Of a stretch of DNA of 64,000 nt, positions 41,642 through 51,078 are shown one piece after another; the stretch's first letter is position 1, and the number at the start of each line of letters is the position of its first letter. The stretch comes from Niallia circulans NBRC 13626 (GTDB lineage: Bacteria; Bacillota; Bacilli; Bacillales; Cytobacillaceae), in NCBI RefSeq assembly GCF_001591585.1, contig NZ_BCVE01000001.1:62001-126000 (forward strand), in the 5' to 3' direction. A program made the position numbers and the translations under genes. The notes beneath the pieces are model-generated. The model searched no databases. It had not been told where the DNA came from and saw only the letters and a program-made list of their open reading frames with translations.

Positions 41642-43123
41642 TTACCTCTTCTGATTATTTAGTCTCCATATTGTACCGCTGAGATTACGTTTAGAATGCA
41701 GGTAAATAAATGTTTGTGATTCATCTGGAAAAACACGGCCTGTAATAACTCGTTCTCCTTCATTTACAAAGCACTCAAAAACGGAGGTATCAGCAAATAT
41801 ATTTACTTTAATTTCTGTATTCTTCGAAACATATGCTTCTCGCTGGAAACCATATTCTTGCGCAAAACGTTGGCCAGCATATTCTCTGTCTACAGAAACT
41901 TTACCATTTACCGAATCGAGTGTAAAGGCTAAATAACGGGTTTTATCTACATTTGAAAAGAGCAATATTTTCACAATTTCATTTGCAGGTACGCTTACTT
42001 CAAGTTCAAATCTATTGGTCTTCGCGTCAAATGACTCATAAAATGAATTCTCTATTTCACGCAATTTAATTGTTTCTTTAACTGGATATTGTTTTAGCTT
42101 CCCATCCTGTAATGTAAGTTCCTTCACTAAACTTAATAAACCTTGATAACCTTCTTTATCTGTCGGATAATTAATTTCCGGTAATCCAATCCAACTAATC
42201 GCAAGGGCCCTGCCATCAGGAGCATTAAATGCTTGTGTTGCATAGACATCGAAGCCTTCATCTAGATTTTGCAAATTTGTTGTCTTAGTGATTGCCGCCT
42301 TAACCGGGTCAAACGCTTCTCCAACGGTATACATATTCGGATAAATATTTTCATATGATTGAATTCTTTTAGATATTCCTTGTGGACAGAATAAGAGAAC
42401 AGGTACCTCCTCAATAAAAATAAGATTCGGACATTCAATCATAAAGCCAAGTTCTTGATCAGAAAATGCTAATTCGCTAACCAATGTCCAATTTTTAATA
42501 TCATTTTCTAATGCTTTGTAGAGAAAGATAGCCCCTTTTTTATCTGATTGTTTTTGAGCACCAATAATCATATACAATTGATCTTGATAACAAAAAATTT
42601 GCGGATCTCTAAAATGATCTGTTGTTTCATTTGGCTGGTTAATCAATGGTTTAGGAAATTTATGAATGGTTCCGTCTTTATACATAAAAGCCCCATTTTG
42701 GAAGCTGTATCGATTCCAATCTTTGTCCCTAACATTTCCAGTATAAAAAAGGAAGAGCTTGTCTTCATCAATGGGATAAGCTGAACCTGAATAAACCCCA
42801 TGTGAATCATAATTATTGTCAGATTGTAGGGCAATCCCATTTTCTTCCCAGTGTATTAAATCCTTGCTTTCTAAGTGATACCAGCTTTTTAAACCATGTA
42901 CAGCTCCGAAAGGATAGTACTGAAAAAAGAGCTGCCATTTCCCATTAAAGAATGAGAAGCCATTTGGATCATTTAACAAACCGGTTTTGGGCTCAATATG
43001 ATACCCAGTACGCCACTTGGAGTTTTCCACTGATTTACTTAAAGCGTTCTTATAGTCAATGTCCCATTCTGAATAGGGTTTATATCTAAGATCTCGTGTC
43101 CAATTGTTAACAATATCTGTCAT
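41642..43123 (-). CDS. scrB: Sucrose-6-phosphate hydrolase (GH32)
   Basis: A 493-residue cytoplasmic enzyme with AAGGAG before ATG 43123. GH32 motifs are in order: TGLLNDPNGF with the nucleophile Asp, FRDPQIF, and IECPNL with the acid/base Glu. There is no signal peptide. It splits sucrose-6-phosphate delivered by ScrA into glucose-6-phosphate and fructose. It forms the scrB-scrR operon, divergent from scrA, under a promoter overlapped by an AAACGTTT operator. Confidence 0.95.
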   Translation of the reverse strand: MTDIVNNWTRDLRYKPYSEWDIDYKNALSKSVENSKWRTGYHIEPKTGLLNDPNGFSFFNGKWQLFFQYYPFGAVHGLKSWYHLESKDLIHWEENGIALQSDNNYDSHGVYSGSAYPIDEDKLFLFYTGNVRDKDWNRYSFQNGAFMYKDGTIHKFPKPLINQPNETTDHFRDPQIFCYQDQLYMIIGAQKQSDKKGAIFLYKALENDIKNWTLVSELAFSDQELGFMIECPNLIFIEEVPVLLFCPQGISKRIQSYENIYPNMYTVGEAFDPVKAAITKTTNLQNLDEGFDVYATQAFNAPDGRALAISWIGLPEINYPTDKEGYQGLLSLVKELTLQDGKLKQYPVKETIKLREIENSFYESFDAKTNRFELEVSVPANEIVKILLFSNVDKTRYLAFTLDSVNGKVSVDREYAGQRFAQEYGFQREAYVSKNTEIKVNIFADTSVFECFVNEGERVITGRVFPDESQTFIYLHSKRNLSGTIWRLNNQKR

Positions 43124-43168
43124 GTAATTAAAACTCCTTCATTGTAGTTCATAAGTGTACTTAAGGGC

Positions 43169-43203
43169 ATTTTAAAACGTTCTCAAAAATATGTCAAACG
43201 TTT
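43169..43203 (-). promoter_or_regulatory. scrB promoter with ScrR-type operator
   Basis: On the minus strand TTGACA (complement of 43192-43197) and TAAAAT (complement of 43169-43174) have 17-bp spacing. The palindrome AAACGTTT (43196-43203) overlaps the -35, and another AACGTT lies in the spacer (43176-43181). Confidence 0.82.
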
Positions 43204-43261
43204 TCCTGTTTAATTTAACTACATTTATTATAATTATTTAAATCAAATTAATTTTTATGAT

Positions 43262-43296
43262 AAACGTTTGACATAAAATAAAAACGATGTTAAATT
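43262..43296 (+). promoter_or_regulatory. scrA promoter with ScrR-type operator
   Basis: TTGACA (43268-43273) and TAAATT (43291-43296) have 17-bp spacing. AAACGTTT (43262-43269) overlaps the -35. The 13-bp block AAACGTTTGACAT is the exact inverse of ATGTCAAACGTTT at 43191-43203, so the two divergent promoters are mirror images. Confidence 0.85.
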
Positions 43297-43313
43297 AATC
43301 GTGCAAAAGGTTT

Positions 43314-43327
43314 TGAAAGCGATTTAA
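43314..43327 (+). promoter_or_regulatory. cre site (CcpA operator) in the scrA leader
   Basis: TGAAAGCGATTTAA fits the catabolite-responsive element consensus TGWAANCGNTNWCA except near the end. It lies just downstream of the predicted scrA start, suiting roadblock repression by CcpA in glucose. Confidence 0.65.
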
Positions 43328-43344
43328 TAGAAAGGGGAATTCAC

Positions 43345-45291
43345 ATGAAACACAGAGAAGTAGCTGAACGTGTAGCCAAAGCGTTGGGTGAAGATAACTT
43401 AATTGCTGCTACACACTGTGCAACTAGATTAAGACTTGTTGTAAAAGAAACAAAAAAGATTGACCAAACAGCTTTAGATGATGATCCAGATTTAAAAGGA
43501 ACATTTGAAGCGAATGGTCAATTCCAAATTATCGTTGGTCCTGGTGACGTAAATGAAGTGTATAAAGAATTAATCACCATCACAGGCATTGGTGAAGCAA
43601 CAAAAGCTGATTTAAAAGAAGTAACGGCACAAAAGGAAACGAATCCTGTCATGAAATTAGTAAAGCTCTTATCCGATATCTTCGTTCCGCTAATTCCAGC
43701 TTTAGTTGCAGGCGGGCTGCTAATGGCCTTAAATAATGTCTTAACAGGAGAAGGTTTATTCGGGCCAAAATCTATTGTTGAAATGGTCCCCGGTATTAAA
43801 GGTTTTGCAGAAATCGTCAACTTAATGGCCTCTGCACCATTTGCCTTCTTACCAATTTTAATTGGTTTTTCTGCAACAAAACGTTTTGGCGGAAATCCTT
43901 ATCTAGGAGCAGCAGCAGGGATGATGCTTGTTATGCCTGAACTGGTAAATGGCTATGGGGTAGCAGAAGCTGTTGCTACAGGGCAGATGCCACATTGGGA
44001 TGTATTCGGCTTACATATCGCTCAAGCCGGCTATCAAGGCCAAGTATTACCCGTGATTGGAGTAGCTTGGATTTTGGCAACACTTGAAAAGTTCTTCCAT
44101 AAGCATTTAAACAATGCAGTTGATTTTACATTCACACCATTGTTTTCCGTAATTATTACTGGTTTTGTCACATTTGCATTTGTTGGGCCATTATTACGAG
44201 GTGTTTCCAATCAATTAACAGATGGATTACTCTGGTTAATTAATACACTTGGTGGAGTTGGTTATGGTTTATTTGGATTGGGATATTCTGCAGTTGTATT
44301 AACAGGATTGCATCAATCCTTCCCAGCAATAGAGACACAATTGCTAGCGGATATTGCAAAAACAGGAGGAAGCTTTCTATTTCCAATCGCATCAGCTGCA
44401 AACGTAGCACAAGGAGCAGCATGTTTAGCGATCTTCTTCTTATCAAAAAACCAAAAGCAAAAGGGATTAGCGTCCTCAGCTTCTTTCTCAGCAATGTTAG
44501 GAATAACAGAGCCAGCATTATTTGGGGTTAATTTAAAACTTAAATTCCCGTTTTTTATCGGCCTTGTTGCAGCAGGTATAGGAGCAGCATTTATGGGATT
44601 CACTGGAGTGCGTAATGTATCTTTAGGTCCTGCAGGAATAATTGGCTTTATCGCTATCAGCCCAAAAGCAATTCCCATGTTTATGATTGGAGTTGTTATT
44701 AGTTTTGTGCTCGCTTTTGCAGCTACAATGCTTTATGGACGAAAAAAATTGAATGTTCCATCTTCTAATTCTCAAGGTACTGAAACATCTGAAACAGATA
44801 CTACGATTAATAGAAAAAGAGCATTTAGTGAAGAGATTACGGCACCAGTTGAGGGGAAAGCGGTTGATTTAACGAGTGTAAATGATCCTGTTTTCGCTTC
44901 TGGTACAATGGGAAAAGGAATTGCCATTATTCCGCGTTTTGGAAAAATTTATGCTCCAATCGATGGAGTTGTGACAGTTACTAGTAATTCTAACCATGCA
45001 TATGGAATTCAATCAGAGAAAGGTGCAGAAATTCTTCTGCATATCGGGATAGATACAGTAAAAATGGCAGGGGATGGGTTTAAAACCTATATAAAGCAAG
45101 GTCAAAAGTTGAAAAAAGGAGACTTGCTAGGAGAATTTGATATGGCGAAAATCAAAGAAGCAGGGTTTGATTCTACCGTGATGATGATTGTCACAAATTC
45201 TTTTGAATATTTAGAGATTAATAGTATTAAGGATTCAGATATTAAGGTAGGAGATAAAGCTTTAACCTTAATACAATCAGAAAGCAAATAA
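43345..45291 (+). CDS. scrA: Sucrose-specific PTS permease, fused IIBCA
   Basis: A 648-residue protein with GAAAGGGGA before ATG 43345. It has a IIB domain with phospho-Cys25 ([10 protein letters not shown]), a IIC membrane domain (about residues 105-460, [18 protein letters not shown] onwards), and a C-terminal glucose-type IIA domain with phospho-His566 in [11 protein letters not shown]. Sucrose is phosphorylated during uptake to sucrose-6-phosphate, the ScrB substrate. The fused IIA makes it independent of a separate IIA-Glc. It leads the operon with the alpha-galactosidase and is controlled by ScrR-type and cre sites. Confidence 0.94.
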   Translation: MKHREVAERVAKALGEDNLIAATHCATRLRLVVKETKKIDQTALDDDPDLKGTFEANGQFQIIVGPGDVNEVYKELITITGIGEATKADLKEVTAQKETNPVMKLVKLLSDIFVPLIPALVAGGLLMALNNVLTGEGLFGPKSIVEMVPGIKGFAEIVNLMASAPFAFLPILIGFSATKRFGGNPYLGAAAGMMLVMPELVNGYGVAEAVATGQMPHWDVFGLHIAQAGYQGQVLPVIGVAWILATLEKFFHKHLNNAVDFTFTPLFSVIITGFVTFAFVGPLLRGVSNQLTDGLLWLINTLGGVGYGLFGLGYSAVVLTGLHQSFPAIETQLLADIAKTGGSFLFPIASAANVAQGAACLAIFFLSKNQKQKGLASSASFSAMLGITEPALFGVNLKLKFPFFIGLVAAGIGAAFMGFTGVRNVSLGPAGIIGFIAISPKAIPMFMIGVVISFVLAFAATMLYGRKKLNVPSSNSQGTETSETDTTINRKRAFSEEITAPVEGKAVDLTSVNDPVFASGTMGKGIAIIPRFGKIYAPIDGVVTVTSNSNHAYGIQSEKGAEILLHIGIDTVKMAGDGFKTYIKQGQKLKKGDLLGEFDMAKIKEAGFDSTVMMIVTNSFEYLEINSIKDSDIKVGDKALTLIQSESK

Positions 45292-45364
45292 TGTTCGATC
45301 CTTAATATTTAATGAGTGAAATAGACTGGTATAGATAGAAAAACGTATGCAAGGAGGTACTTCA

Positions 45365-47563
45365 TTGCCTATATTTCTTGAAAAGGATGGCAAGACACTT
45401 CATTTACAAAACAAGCAAATAAGTTATGTCCTCTCCATAGAAAAAGATAAATATGTCTGCCATCGATATTGGGGAAGAAGACTAGAAAGTTTTAATGGAA
45501 GCACTCAGCTTCAAATGATAGATCGCGGCTTTGCCACTAATCCGTTTCCTGAAGAGAGAGTGTTTAGCTTAAACGCACTACCTCTGGAAACAAGTACACA
45601 ACAAAGCGGTGATCATCGAATCGCGAATTATACAATACGTTCGCATACCAATCAAACACGCACTGATTTTATTTTTAAGAAATTTGATATCCTATCCGGG
45701 AAACAGCCACTGAAAGGTTTACCTACATTAGAAGGAGAGGATACTACTGTTACGACATTAATTATTACTTTATATGATGATATTCAGCAGCTGGAAATGA
45801 AGCTTTACTATCATCTTTATGAACAACTGCCGGTTATAACAAGACATGTGGCTTTTCTTAATCACGGGCAACAAGATGTATTCCTTGATAATGCCGGAAG
45901 TCTTCAAGTAGATATCGCGGCAGCTACTTTTGATTTATTAACTCTTTACGGATCTCATACAAATGAAGCAAACATAAGTAGAAGGAAATTGCAAAATGGA
46001 ATTCAAAAAATAGAAAGTACTCGTGGTGTAAGCAGTCCACAGCATCAACCGTTTTTAGCACTTTTAAATCCAAATACAGATGAATTCAGCGGAGAAGTAC
46101 GTGCATTTCATCTCATTTATAGCGGGAATTTCCAAGCACAAGTCGAAGTAGAACAATATGGTTCAGCACGTGTACAACTTGGCATAAATACGGAAGGTTT
46201 TTCATGGAAGCTTTCACCTGGGGGCAGCTTTGATACCCCAGAAGCTGTGATGGTTTATTCTAATCATGGGTTAAATGAGATGAGTCATACTTTCCATACA
46301 CTTTATCAACAGTATCTTTGCCCTAAGTCATTTCGAAATCAAGAGCGGCCAATTGTATTAAATACGTGGGAAGCTAATTATTTTGATATCTCAGAAGAAA
46401 AAAGTGAGAAATTAGCGGAGGCTGCAGCACAAATAGGCATAGAAATGTTTGTATTAGATGATGGCTGGTTTGGAAAACGAAATGACGATACTTCCTCCCT
46501 TGGTGATTGGATGGAGAATAAAGATAAACTGCCAAACGGGATAGCTGGTTTAGCCGAGACGGTGAAAAATAAAGGAATGAAGTTTGGTTTATGGTTCGAA
46601 CCAGAAATGATTTCCCCAAATAGTGAGCTATTTAAAGCGCACCCTGATTGGGTTATCCATACCCATGGATATAAGCCCTTAGAAGGAAGAAGACAGTTAG
46701 TCCTAGATTTATCTAATCCAGAAGTACAAGAGTTTTTAATAAATGTATTATCGAAATATTTAATAACAGGCAAAATCGATTATATTAAATGGGATATGAA
46801 CCGACATTTAACCGATATTGGCAGTACCGCTTTTCCTAAAGATCAGCAGGGGGAGATTAGTCATCGATATATACTAGGTTTATATCGAATCCTCGATACA
46901 TTAGTAAAGCAATTTCCGAATGTACTATTTGAAAATTGCTCAAGCGGAGGGGGCAGATTTGACCCTGGAATGATGCATTATATGGCCCAGACTTGGACAA
47001 GCGATAATACAGATGCGTTATGCAGGACAAAAATTCAATATGGATATAGTTTACTTTTTCCTCCGATTATGATGGGAGCACATGTTTCTAGCGTGCCTAA
47101 CCATCAGGTGGGAAGGATCACTTCACTTGAAACAAGGGGAAGGGTTGCAATGAGTGGCAATCTTGGATACGAGTTAGATTTAACAGAAGCAGCGGAAGAG
47201 GAACTACGAGAAATAGAAAACCAAATTTCTTTTTATAAACAGCAGAGAAAGCTTTTTCAGTTCGGAAAATTTTATCGATTGAAAGCGCCAGGAGAATATT
47301 TCGAAAGTGCTTGGATGTTTAAAAATGAAAAAGAAGCGATAATTGTTTATTTTAACGGGATAGCACGGCCTGCTGTGCCAGTTAACTATCTCTCTGTTTA
47401 TTATCTGGAAGATCTTGCAATCTATAAGGATTTAGCAACCGGAAGACTATATTCAGGCAGTGAGCTTAACTATGCAGGAGTGACCATTCCACGTGTGAAG
47501 GAAGATTACAAAACATTGATTTATCACTTTGAGAAAGTAGAACCGCAAACTAAGAAGACATGA
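45365..47563 (+). CDS. Alpha-galactosidase (GH36)
   Basis: The start is TTG 45365, spaced 7 bases from AAGGAGG; an in-frame ATG 45347 precedes that site and is unsuitable. The 732-residue enzyme has the GH36 core: DDGWFGKRNDDTSSLGDW, the nucleophile Asp477 in KWDMNR, CSSGGGRFD, and the acid/base Asp547 in WTSDNTD. Lengths and positions match Geobacillus-type cytoplasmic alpha-galactosidases. No signal peptide. With ScrA/ScrB it suggests use of raffinose-family sugars: removal of galactose yields sucrose, or phosphorylated raffinose is processed inside the cell. Confidence 0.94.
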   Translation: MPIFLEKDGKTLHLQNKQISYVLSIEKDKYVCHRYWGRRLESFNGSTQLQMIDRGFATNPFPEERVFSLNALPLETSTQQSGDHRIANYTIRSHTNQTRTDFIFKKFDILSGKQPLKGLPTLEGEDTTVTTLIITLYDDIQQLEMKLYYHLYEQLPVITRHVAFLNHGQQDVFLDNAGSLQVDIAAATFDLLTLYGSHTNEANISRRKLQNGIQKIESTRGVSSPQHQPFLALLNPNTDEFSGEVRAFHLIYSGNFQAQVEVEQYGSARVQLGINTEGFSWKLSPGGSFDTPEAVMVYSNHGLNEMSHTFHTLYQQYLCPKSFRNQERPIVLNTWEANYFDISEEKSEKLAEAAAQIGIEMFVLDDGWFGKRNDDTSSLGDWMENKDKLPNGIAGLAETVKNKGMKFGLWFEPEMISPNSELFKAHPDWVIHTHGYKPLEGRRQLVLDLSNPEVQEFLINVLSKYLITGKIDYIKWDMNRHLTDIGSTAFPKDQQGEISHRYILGLYRILDTLVKQFPNVLFENCSSGGGRFDPGMMHYMAQTWTSDNTDALCRTKIQYGYSLLFPPIMMGAHVSSVPNHQVGRITSLETRGRVAMSGNLGYELDLTEAAEEELREIENQISFYKQQRKLFQFGKFYRLKAPGEYFESAWMFKNEKEAIIVYFNGIARPAVPVNYLSVYYLEDLAIYKDLATGRLYSGSELNYAGVTIPRVKEDYKTLIYHFEKVEPQTKKT

Positions 47564-47649
47564 ATAGAGAGGGGGGATAAATAAGGATTAAAATATCGAA
47601 TAACCACTAATTTTCTATTTATTAATGATATATATTTCTATCTAGATTC

Positions 47650-47758
47650 CTAAGGAATTAGCAGAGCTGGTGAGATTCCAATGATGAGATTAAAAAGAGG
47701 AATCTCACCACTCGTTCCTTGGAAAGCAAAAAGTATTCAAGCAAAAGCTAAAATACTT
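47650..47758. other. Two hairpins in the intergenic region after the alpha-galactosidase gene
   Basis: GGTGAGATTCC (47669-47679) pairs perfectly with GGAATCTCACC (47699-47709), extended by AAGGAA/TTCCTT outside. A second pair, AAGTATT (47731-47737) and AATACTT (47752-47758), follows. No strong T-run is present. They may be transcript ends of the convergent genes or a relic of a small mobile repeat. Confidence 0.45.
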
Positions 47759-47788
47759 AACCTCATCAAACATCTAAAAATGCCAATT

Positions 47789-48685
47789 TTAGTTCGTATA
47801 ATCCATATTGTTTAGTGCATGCAGTAATTGATTAACGAGAGGGGAAAGCTCTACGTTTTCATTGCGTCTACAAAGGAATATTGGCCGTTTAATTTCAACT
47901 CCTTTCACCTTAACCACACCTACTTCCTTACGAAGCACATGTTCCTTAACTGCAAGAGAAGGAGCTAACATGACTCCATAACCAGCAATAACTGAATGAA
48001 TAGATTCGTTTAAGCCGTGAAATTGCAATCCAACAGGAGGGTGGTTCACACCATGAATTTTACACAAAGAATATAACATGTCTCTTGTTGAGCTTCCGTT
48101 TTCTCTTACTAAAAATGGCTCTTGAACCAACTGTGAAAATGAAATTTCTTTGCCAGCAAATTTATGCTTTCGCGGAACGATGAACCAAAAATCAACATCC
48201 ATTATGTGTGTGAGATGCAATTCTGGTTGCTCCCACCGTTCTTTTACAACAAGAGCTAAATCTACTTTATAGCGGAGTAATTTCTCAATCGCTTCGTTTG
48301 AGTTACCACTATATAACTCTATAAGGAGTAAAGGATTATCTATTTTCAATTTTGCTAATAGAGAAGGTAATAAAAAATTAGCCGGTAAATATGTGGATGC
48401 TATTTTGATATTATCTAGTATTCCAGCTTTCAGTTGGTTTATTTTCCCCTCAATATCTCTTTCTAAATCAAATAAACGTTCCCCTTGCTTATATAAAAAT
48501 TCTCCTTCCTTTGTTAATTTAATTCCTCTTCCCGCAGACTCAATTAATGTCAATCCTGTTTCTTTTTCTAAATTTCGGATTTGCATAGTTACAGCAGGCT
48601 GACTAATAGAAAGAACTCTTGCTGCATCTGTAACACTTTTTGCAGAGGCAACAGTGATAAATATACGAAGAGCATGAAGGTTCAC
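47789..48685 (-). CDS. LysR family transcriptional regulator (CysL/YwfK-like)
   Basis: A 298-residue protein from GTG 48685 behind AGGAG. The N-terminal HTH (LRIFITVASAKSVTDAARVL; SISQPAVTMQIRNLEKE) is standard LysR, followed by a two-lobed effector domain (IASTYLPANFLLPSLLAKL). It diverges from a TauE/SafE exporter gene 113 bp away, the usual LysR-target arrangement. CysL-like regulators control sulfur genes, consistent with a sulfite/sulfonate exporter as target, but the effector is unknown. Confidence 0.88.
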   Translation of the reverse strand: MNLHALRIFITVASAKSVTDAARVLSISQPAVTMQIRNLEKETGLTLIESAGRGIKLTKEGEFLYKQGERLFDLERDIEGKINQLKAGILDNIKIASTYLPANFLLPSLLAKLKIDNPLLLIELYSGNSNEAIEKLLRYKVDLALVVKERWEQPELHLTHIMDVDFWFIVPRKHKFAGKEISFSQLVQEPFLVRENGSSTRDMLYSLCKIHGVNHPPVGLQFHGLNESIHSVIAGYGVMLAPSLAVKEHVLRKEVGVVKVKGVEIKRPIFLCRRNENVELSPLVNQLLHALNNMDYTN

Positions 48686-48698
48686 TAATCTTCACTCC

Positions 48699-48715
48699 TA
48701 TAAATAATATTTATA
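48699..48715. promoter_or_regulatory. 17-bp palindrome between lysR and tauE genes
   Basis: TATAAATAATATTTATA is a perfect palindrome around one central base, 14 bp before the lysR start, and fits the T-N11-A LysR-box form. AT-richness makes chance occurrence possible. Confidence 0.5.
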
Positions 48716-48798
48716 CATCCTTAAGAAATATATATTAGACTTATCTATTATAATTATATAACCTTTTTATTAGAAATGGTAAAAAGGAGCCTATAATC

Positions 48799-49689
48799 AT
48801 GAACTTACCGATGATCAAAGAAGAAAGCAAACTACAACAGAAACAAATAACACGACAAAAAATCTTTTTCTGTATTATTCTAATCATGCTAGTATCAATC
48901 GGACTAGCAACAGCATTTTTAGGAAGAAGAGAGGGGAATTATCAACTATTCACATTAATGTTAATTGGTCTAGGAGCTTCCTTTATTGGAACATTAGCAG
49001 GAGGGGGTGGCTTAATTACCGTTCCTGGTATGATGTTAACAGGTATTCCCATTCAAACAAGTATTGCTACTAATAAGTTTTCCTCAGGAATTGCGGCACT
49101 TTCTAGTGTTTTCTATTTAATAAGAAACAAACAGCTAAGTGTCCACTTTCTATTAATTACTATCCTAATCGCTGTTTTAGGTGGAATAGGGGGAACACTA
49201 GTAACTACAAATATACAGGAAGAAACGATGAATATCATTGCGTTTGCATTACTTTGTTTTGCCTTAATAGTAACAATAAAAAATAAACAATGGACTGCTA
49301 CTATACAACAAGATAAAAAGCAAAAACAACAAAAAACAACAAAGAAAAGATTATACATCCCTTTCCTTATTGCAGCATATGATGGGGGATTTGGACCAGG
49401 ATCCGCCACATTTAGTATTTTATTTTATTTAAAAAGTAATTTCACCTATATAAAAGCTGTGCAAATGACAAGAGTTATTATTCTTGGCAGCTGTACAGGA
49501 GGATTTATTATTTATTATCAGAACGGTTTTATTAATTGGTATTATGCCATTTGTATGGCAGTTGGTTCTATTATTGGATCACAGATTGGATTACTCGTAT
49601 TGCCTAAAGTTTCTCAAAAAGCAGCAAAAACTCTTTTGGTGGTTATTATAAGTGCATTGATGCTGCAAATGATCGTTAAAATAATTTAG
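48799..49689 (+). CDS. TauE/SafE family sulfite exporter
   Basis: A 296-residue membrane protein with AAAGGAG before ATG 48799. Two family repeats are visible: LIGLGASFIGTLAGGGGLIT in the N-half and FLIAAYDGGFGPGSATFSIL in the C-half, separated by a charged loop (QDKKQKQQKTTKKR). About eight membrane helices. Members export sulfite, sulfoacetate or related organosulfur anions. The divergent LysR gene is the probable regulator. Confidence 0.9.
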   Translation: MNLPMIKEESKLQQKQITRQKIFFCIILIMLVSIGLATAFLGRREGNYQLFTLMLIGLGASFIGTLAGGGGLITVPGMMLTGIPIQTSIATNKFSSGIAALSSVFYLIRNKQLSVHFLLITILIAVLGGIGGTLVTTNIQEETMNIIAFALLCFALIVTIKNKQWTATIQQDKKQKQQKTTKKRLYIPFLIAAYDGGFGPGSATFSILFYLKSNFTYIKAVQMTRVIILGSCTGGFIIYYQNGFINWYYAICMAVGSIIGSQIGLLVLPKVSQKAAKTLLVVIISALMLQMIVKII

Positions 49690-50060
49690 TTGTATTAGCA
49701 TAATTGGTAATAGTTGAAAAGAAATAGTGGATTAAAAATTTCAGCAATTTTTTATAAAACTAAAGAATAGAATTGGAGGTTATAATGACTTTTTATTCTA
49801 GTTTACATAATATATATTATACACAGCAATTAAAAATTCAGCAAATCATATCTCATTACAAAGTATACTCTAGATAGTGAGACAAAATAAAAAAATTCCT
49901 TATCATTATCTATCACAATCTATTGTTAACTAACTGTATCGTATCTTTATGGACACTTGAATTTAATTGCTTAATAATTTTAAAATTATTATTAGTTTTT
50001 TATATGCTCAATATAATTTTTCATTGAAGAAAACTTCAAAAATTAAATTCAGCTTCCATC
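49690..50060. other. Gene-poor region with one small ORF
   Basis: A 30-codon ORF (49785-49877) has a good TTGGAGG site before ATG and encodes an aromatic-rich basic peptide (MTFYSSLHNIYYTQQLKIQQ). It may be a real micropeptide or the start of a lost gene. The rest is AT-rich without signals. Confidence 0.3.
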
Positions 50061-50100
50061 AAAAAACCAGAAAACACAAGGTTGAATGGTGTTTTCTGGT
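50061..50100 (-). terminator. Terminator of the DUF975 gene
   Basis: ACCAGAAAACAC (50066-50077) pairs perfectly with GTGTTTTCTGGT (50089-50100); on the minus strand TTTTTT follows. Confidence 0.92.
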
Positions 50101-50111
50101 CTATAAAAAAA

Positions 50112-50774
50112 TTAAATGGTTTCTTTCTCATTGTCAGCAATCAAATTCTGATAAAATGTGGCATTAGATGTATATATATATGGTGCCAACCATAGAAAAC
50201 CGATTCCTAATGTGAATAAACATAAAATGCCCCATCCTATAAAGCTTAAATTTAATAAAAAGTACTTTCCTTTATAGCCTTTCATTCTTCGTCTGCTTTC
50301 CGTAATTGCTTCGAAAACTGAATACTCTGGATGATCTTTTAAAAGCATAAAAGTTTGTGAATATGCTAGTGCTTTAATAATACCAGGAATTAATAATAAT
50401 AAGGACCATAAAAAAGTAAAAATACCAATCATAATAGACGTTCCAATTAGTTTAAGCATTGTTTTTACGTCTGTATATATGGTGAAAACTTGAGAAATCT
50501 CTGTGTTTTTTTCTCTTACAATGTCAAGATAAAACCATACAATCGATATAGATAAAGGAATTAATAGAAGGCTAATAATAGTATTTAGTATCGTCGCCTG
50601 CGGGGGTGCATAATCTTGATAAATCCAATTCATAAATCCGCCGCTCGCGTATATTTCAATCGACAGATTAACACCTGCACTTAAAATAAAATATAGGAAT
50701 GTGAGTCCAACTGCCTTCCCCCATTCTCCTTTCAAATATTCTCTTGCTTCACGCTTAATTGCTGAAATTTTCAA
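50112..50774 (-). CDS. DUF975 family integral membrane protein
   Basis: A 220-residue protein with AAAGGAGG before ATG 50774. It starts with a short amphipathic stretch (KREAREYLKGEWGKAVGL), typical of DUF975, followed by five or six membrane segments and the conserved region LLIPGIIKALAYSQTFMLLKDHPEYS followed by AITESRRRMKG. The function is unknown; related proteins occur in many Firmicutes. It is monocistronic. Confidence 0.85.
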   Translation of the reverse strand: MKISAIKREAREYLKGEWGKAVGLTFLYFILSAGVNLSIEIYASGGFMNWIYQDYAPPQATILNTIISLLLIPLSISIVWFYLDIVREKNTEISQVFTIYTDVKTMLKLIGTSIMIGIFTFLWSLLLLIPGIIKALAYSQTFMLLKDHPEYSVFEAITESRRRMKGYKGKYFLLNLSFIGWGILCLFTLGIGFLWLAPYIYTSNATFYQNLIADNEKETI

Positions 50775-50989
50775 TATATATCCTCCTTTAATAGACTATC
50801 TTTCTAATTATAACTTTTTTTGTAATAGAAAGAATTAAGTGATAAATATGGTGAAATAAAATTTCTAAATTTCTTATTTCCCCCTATCTATACGAATATC
50901 CCATAGAAAAGTTTCTACTGTTTTCATATTTTAAAAAGAATTAAGTGCCTTGATGCTGCAGATTGAAATATACAGGCTAAATCATTCAT

Positions 50990-51074
50990 AAAAAACCAAA
51001 GATGTCTATACAAAGACCCCTTTGGTTTTTTGGTCAGTTAATTCTTCCTATTTATCTATCAAAATAGGAAGAAA
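50990..51074 (-). terminator. Tandem hairpins ending the murA-like operon
   Basis: AAATAGGAAGAA (51062-51073) pairs with TTCTTCCTATTT (51042-51053). Further on, AAAAAACCAAAG (50990-51001) pairs with CTTTGGTTTTTT (51020-51031) and gives the T-run on the minus strand. Confidence 0.85.
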
Positions 51075-51078
51075 TCTA

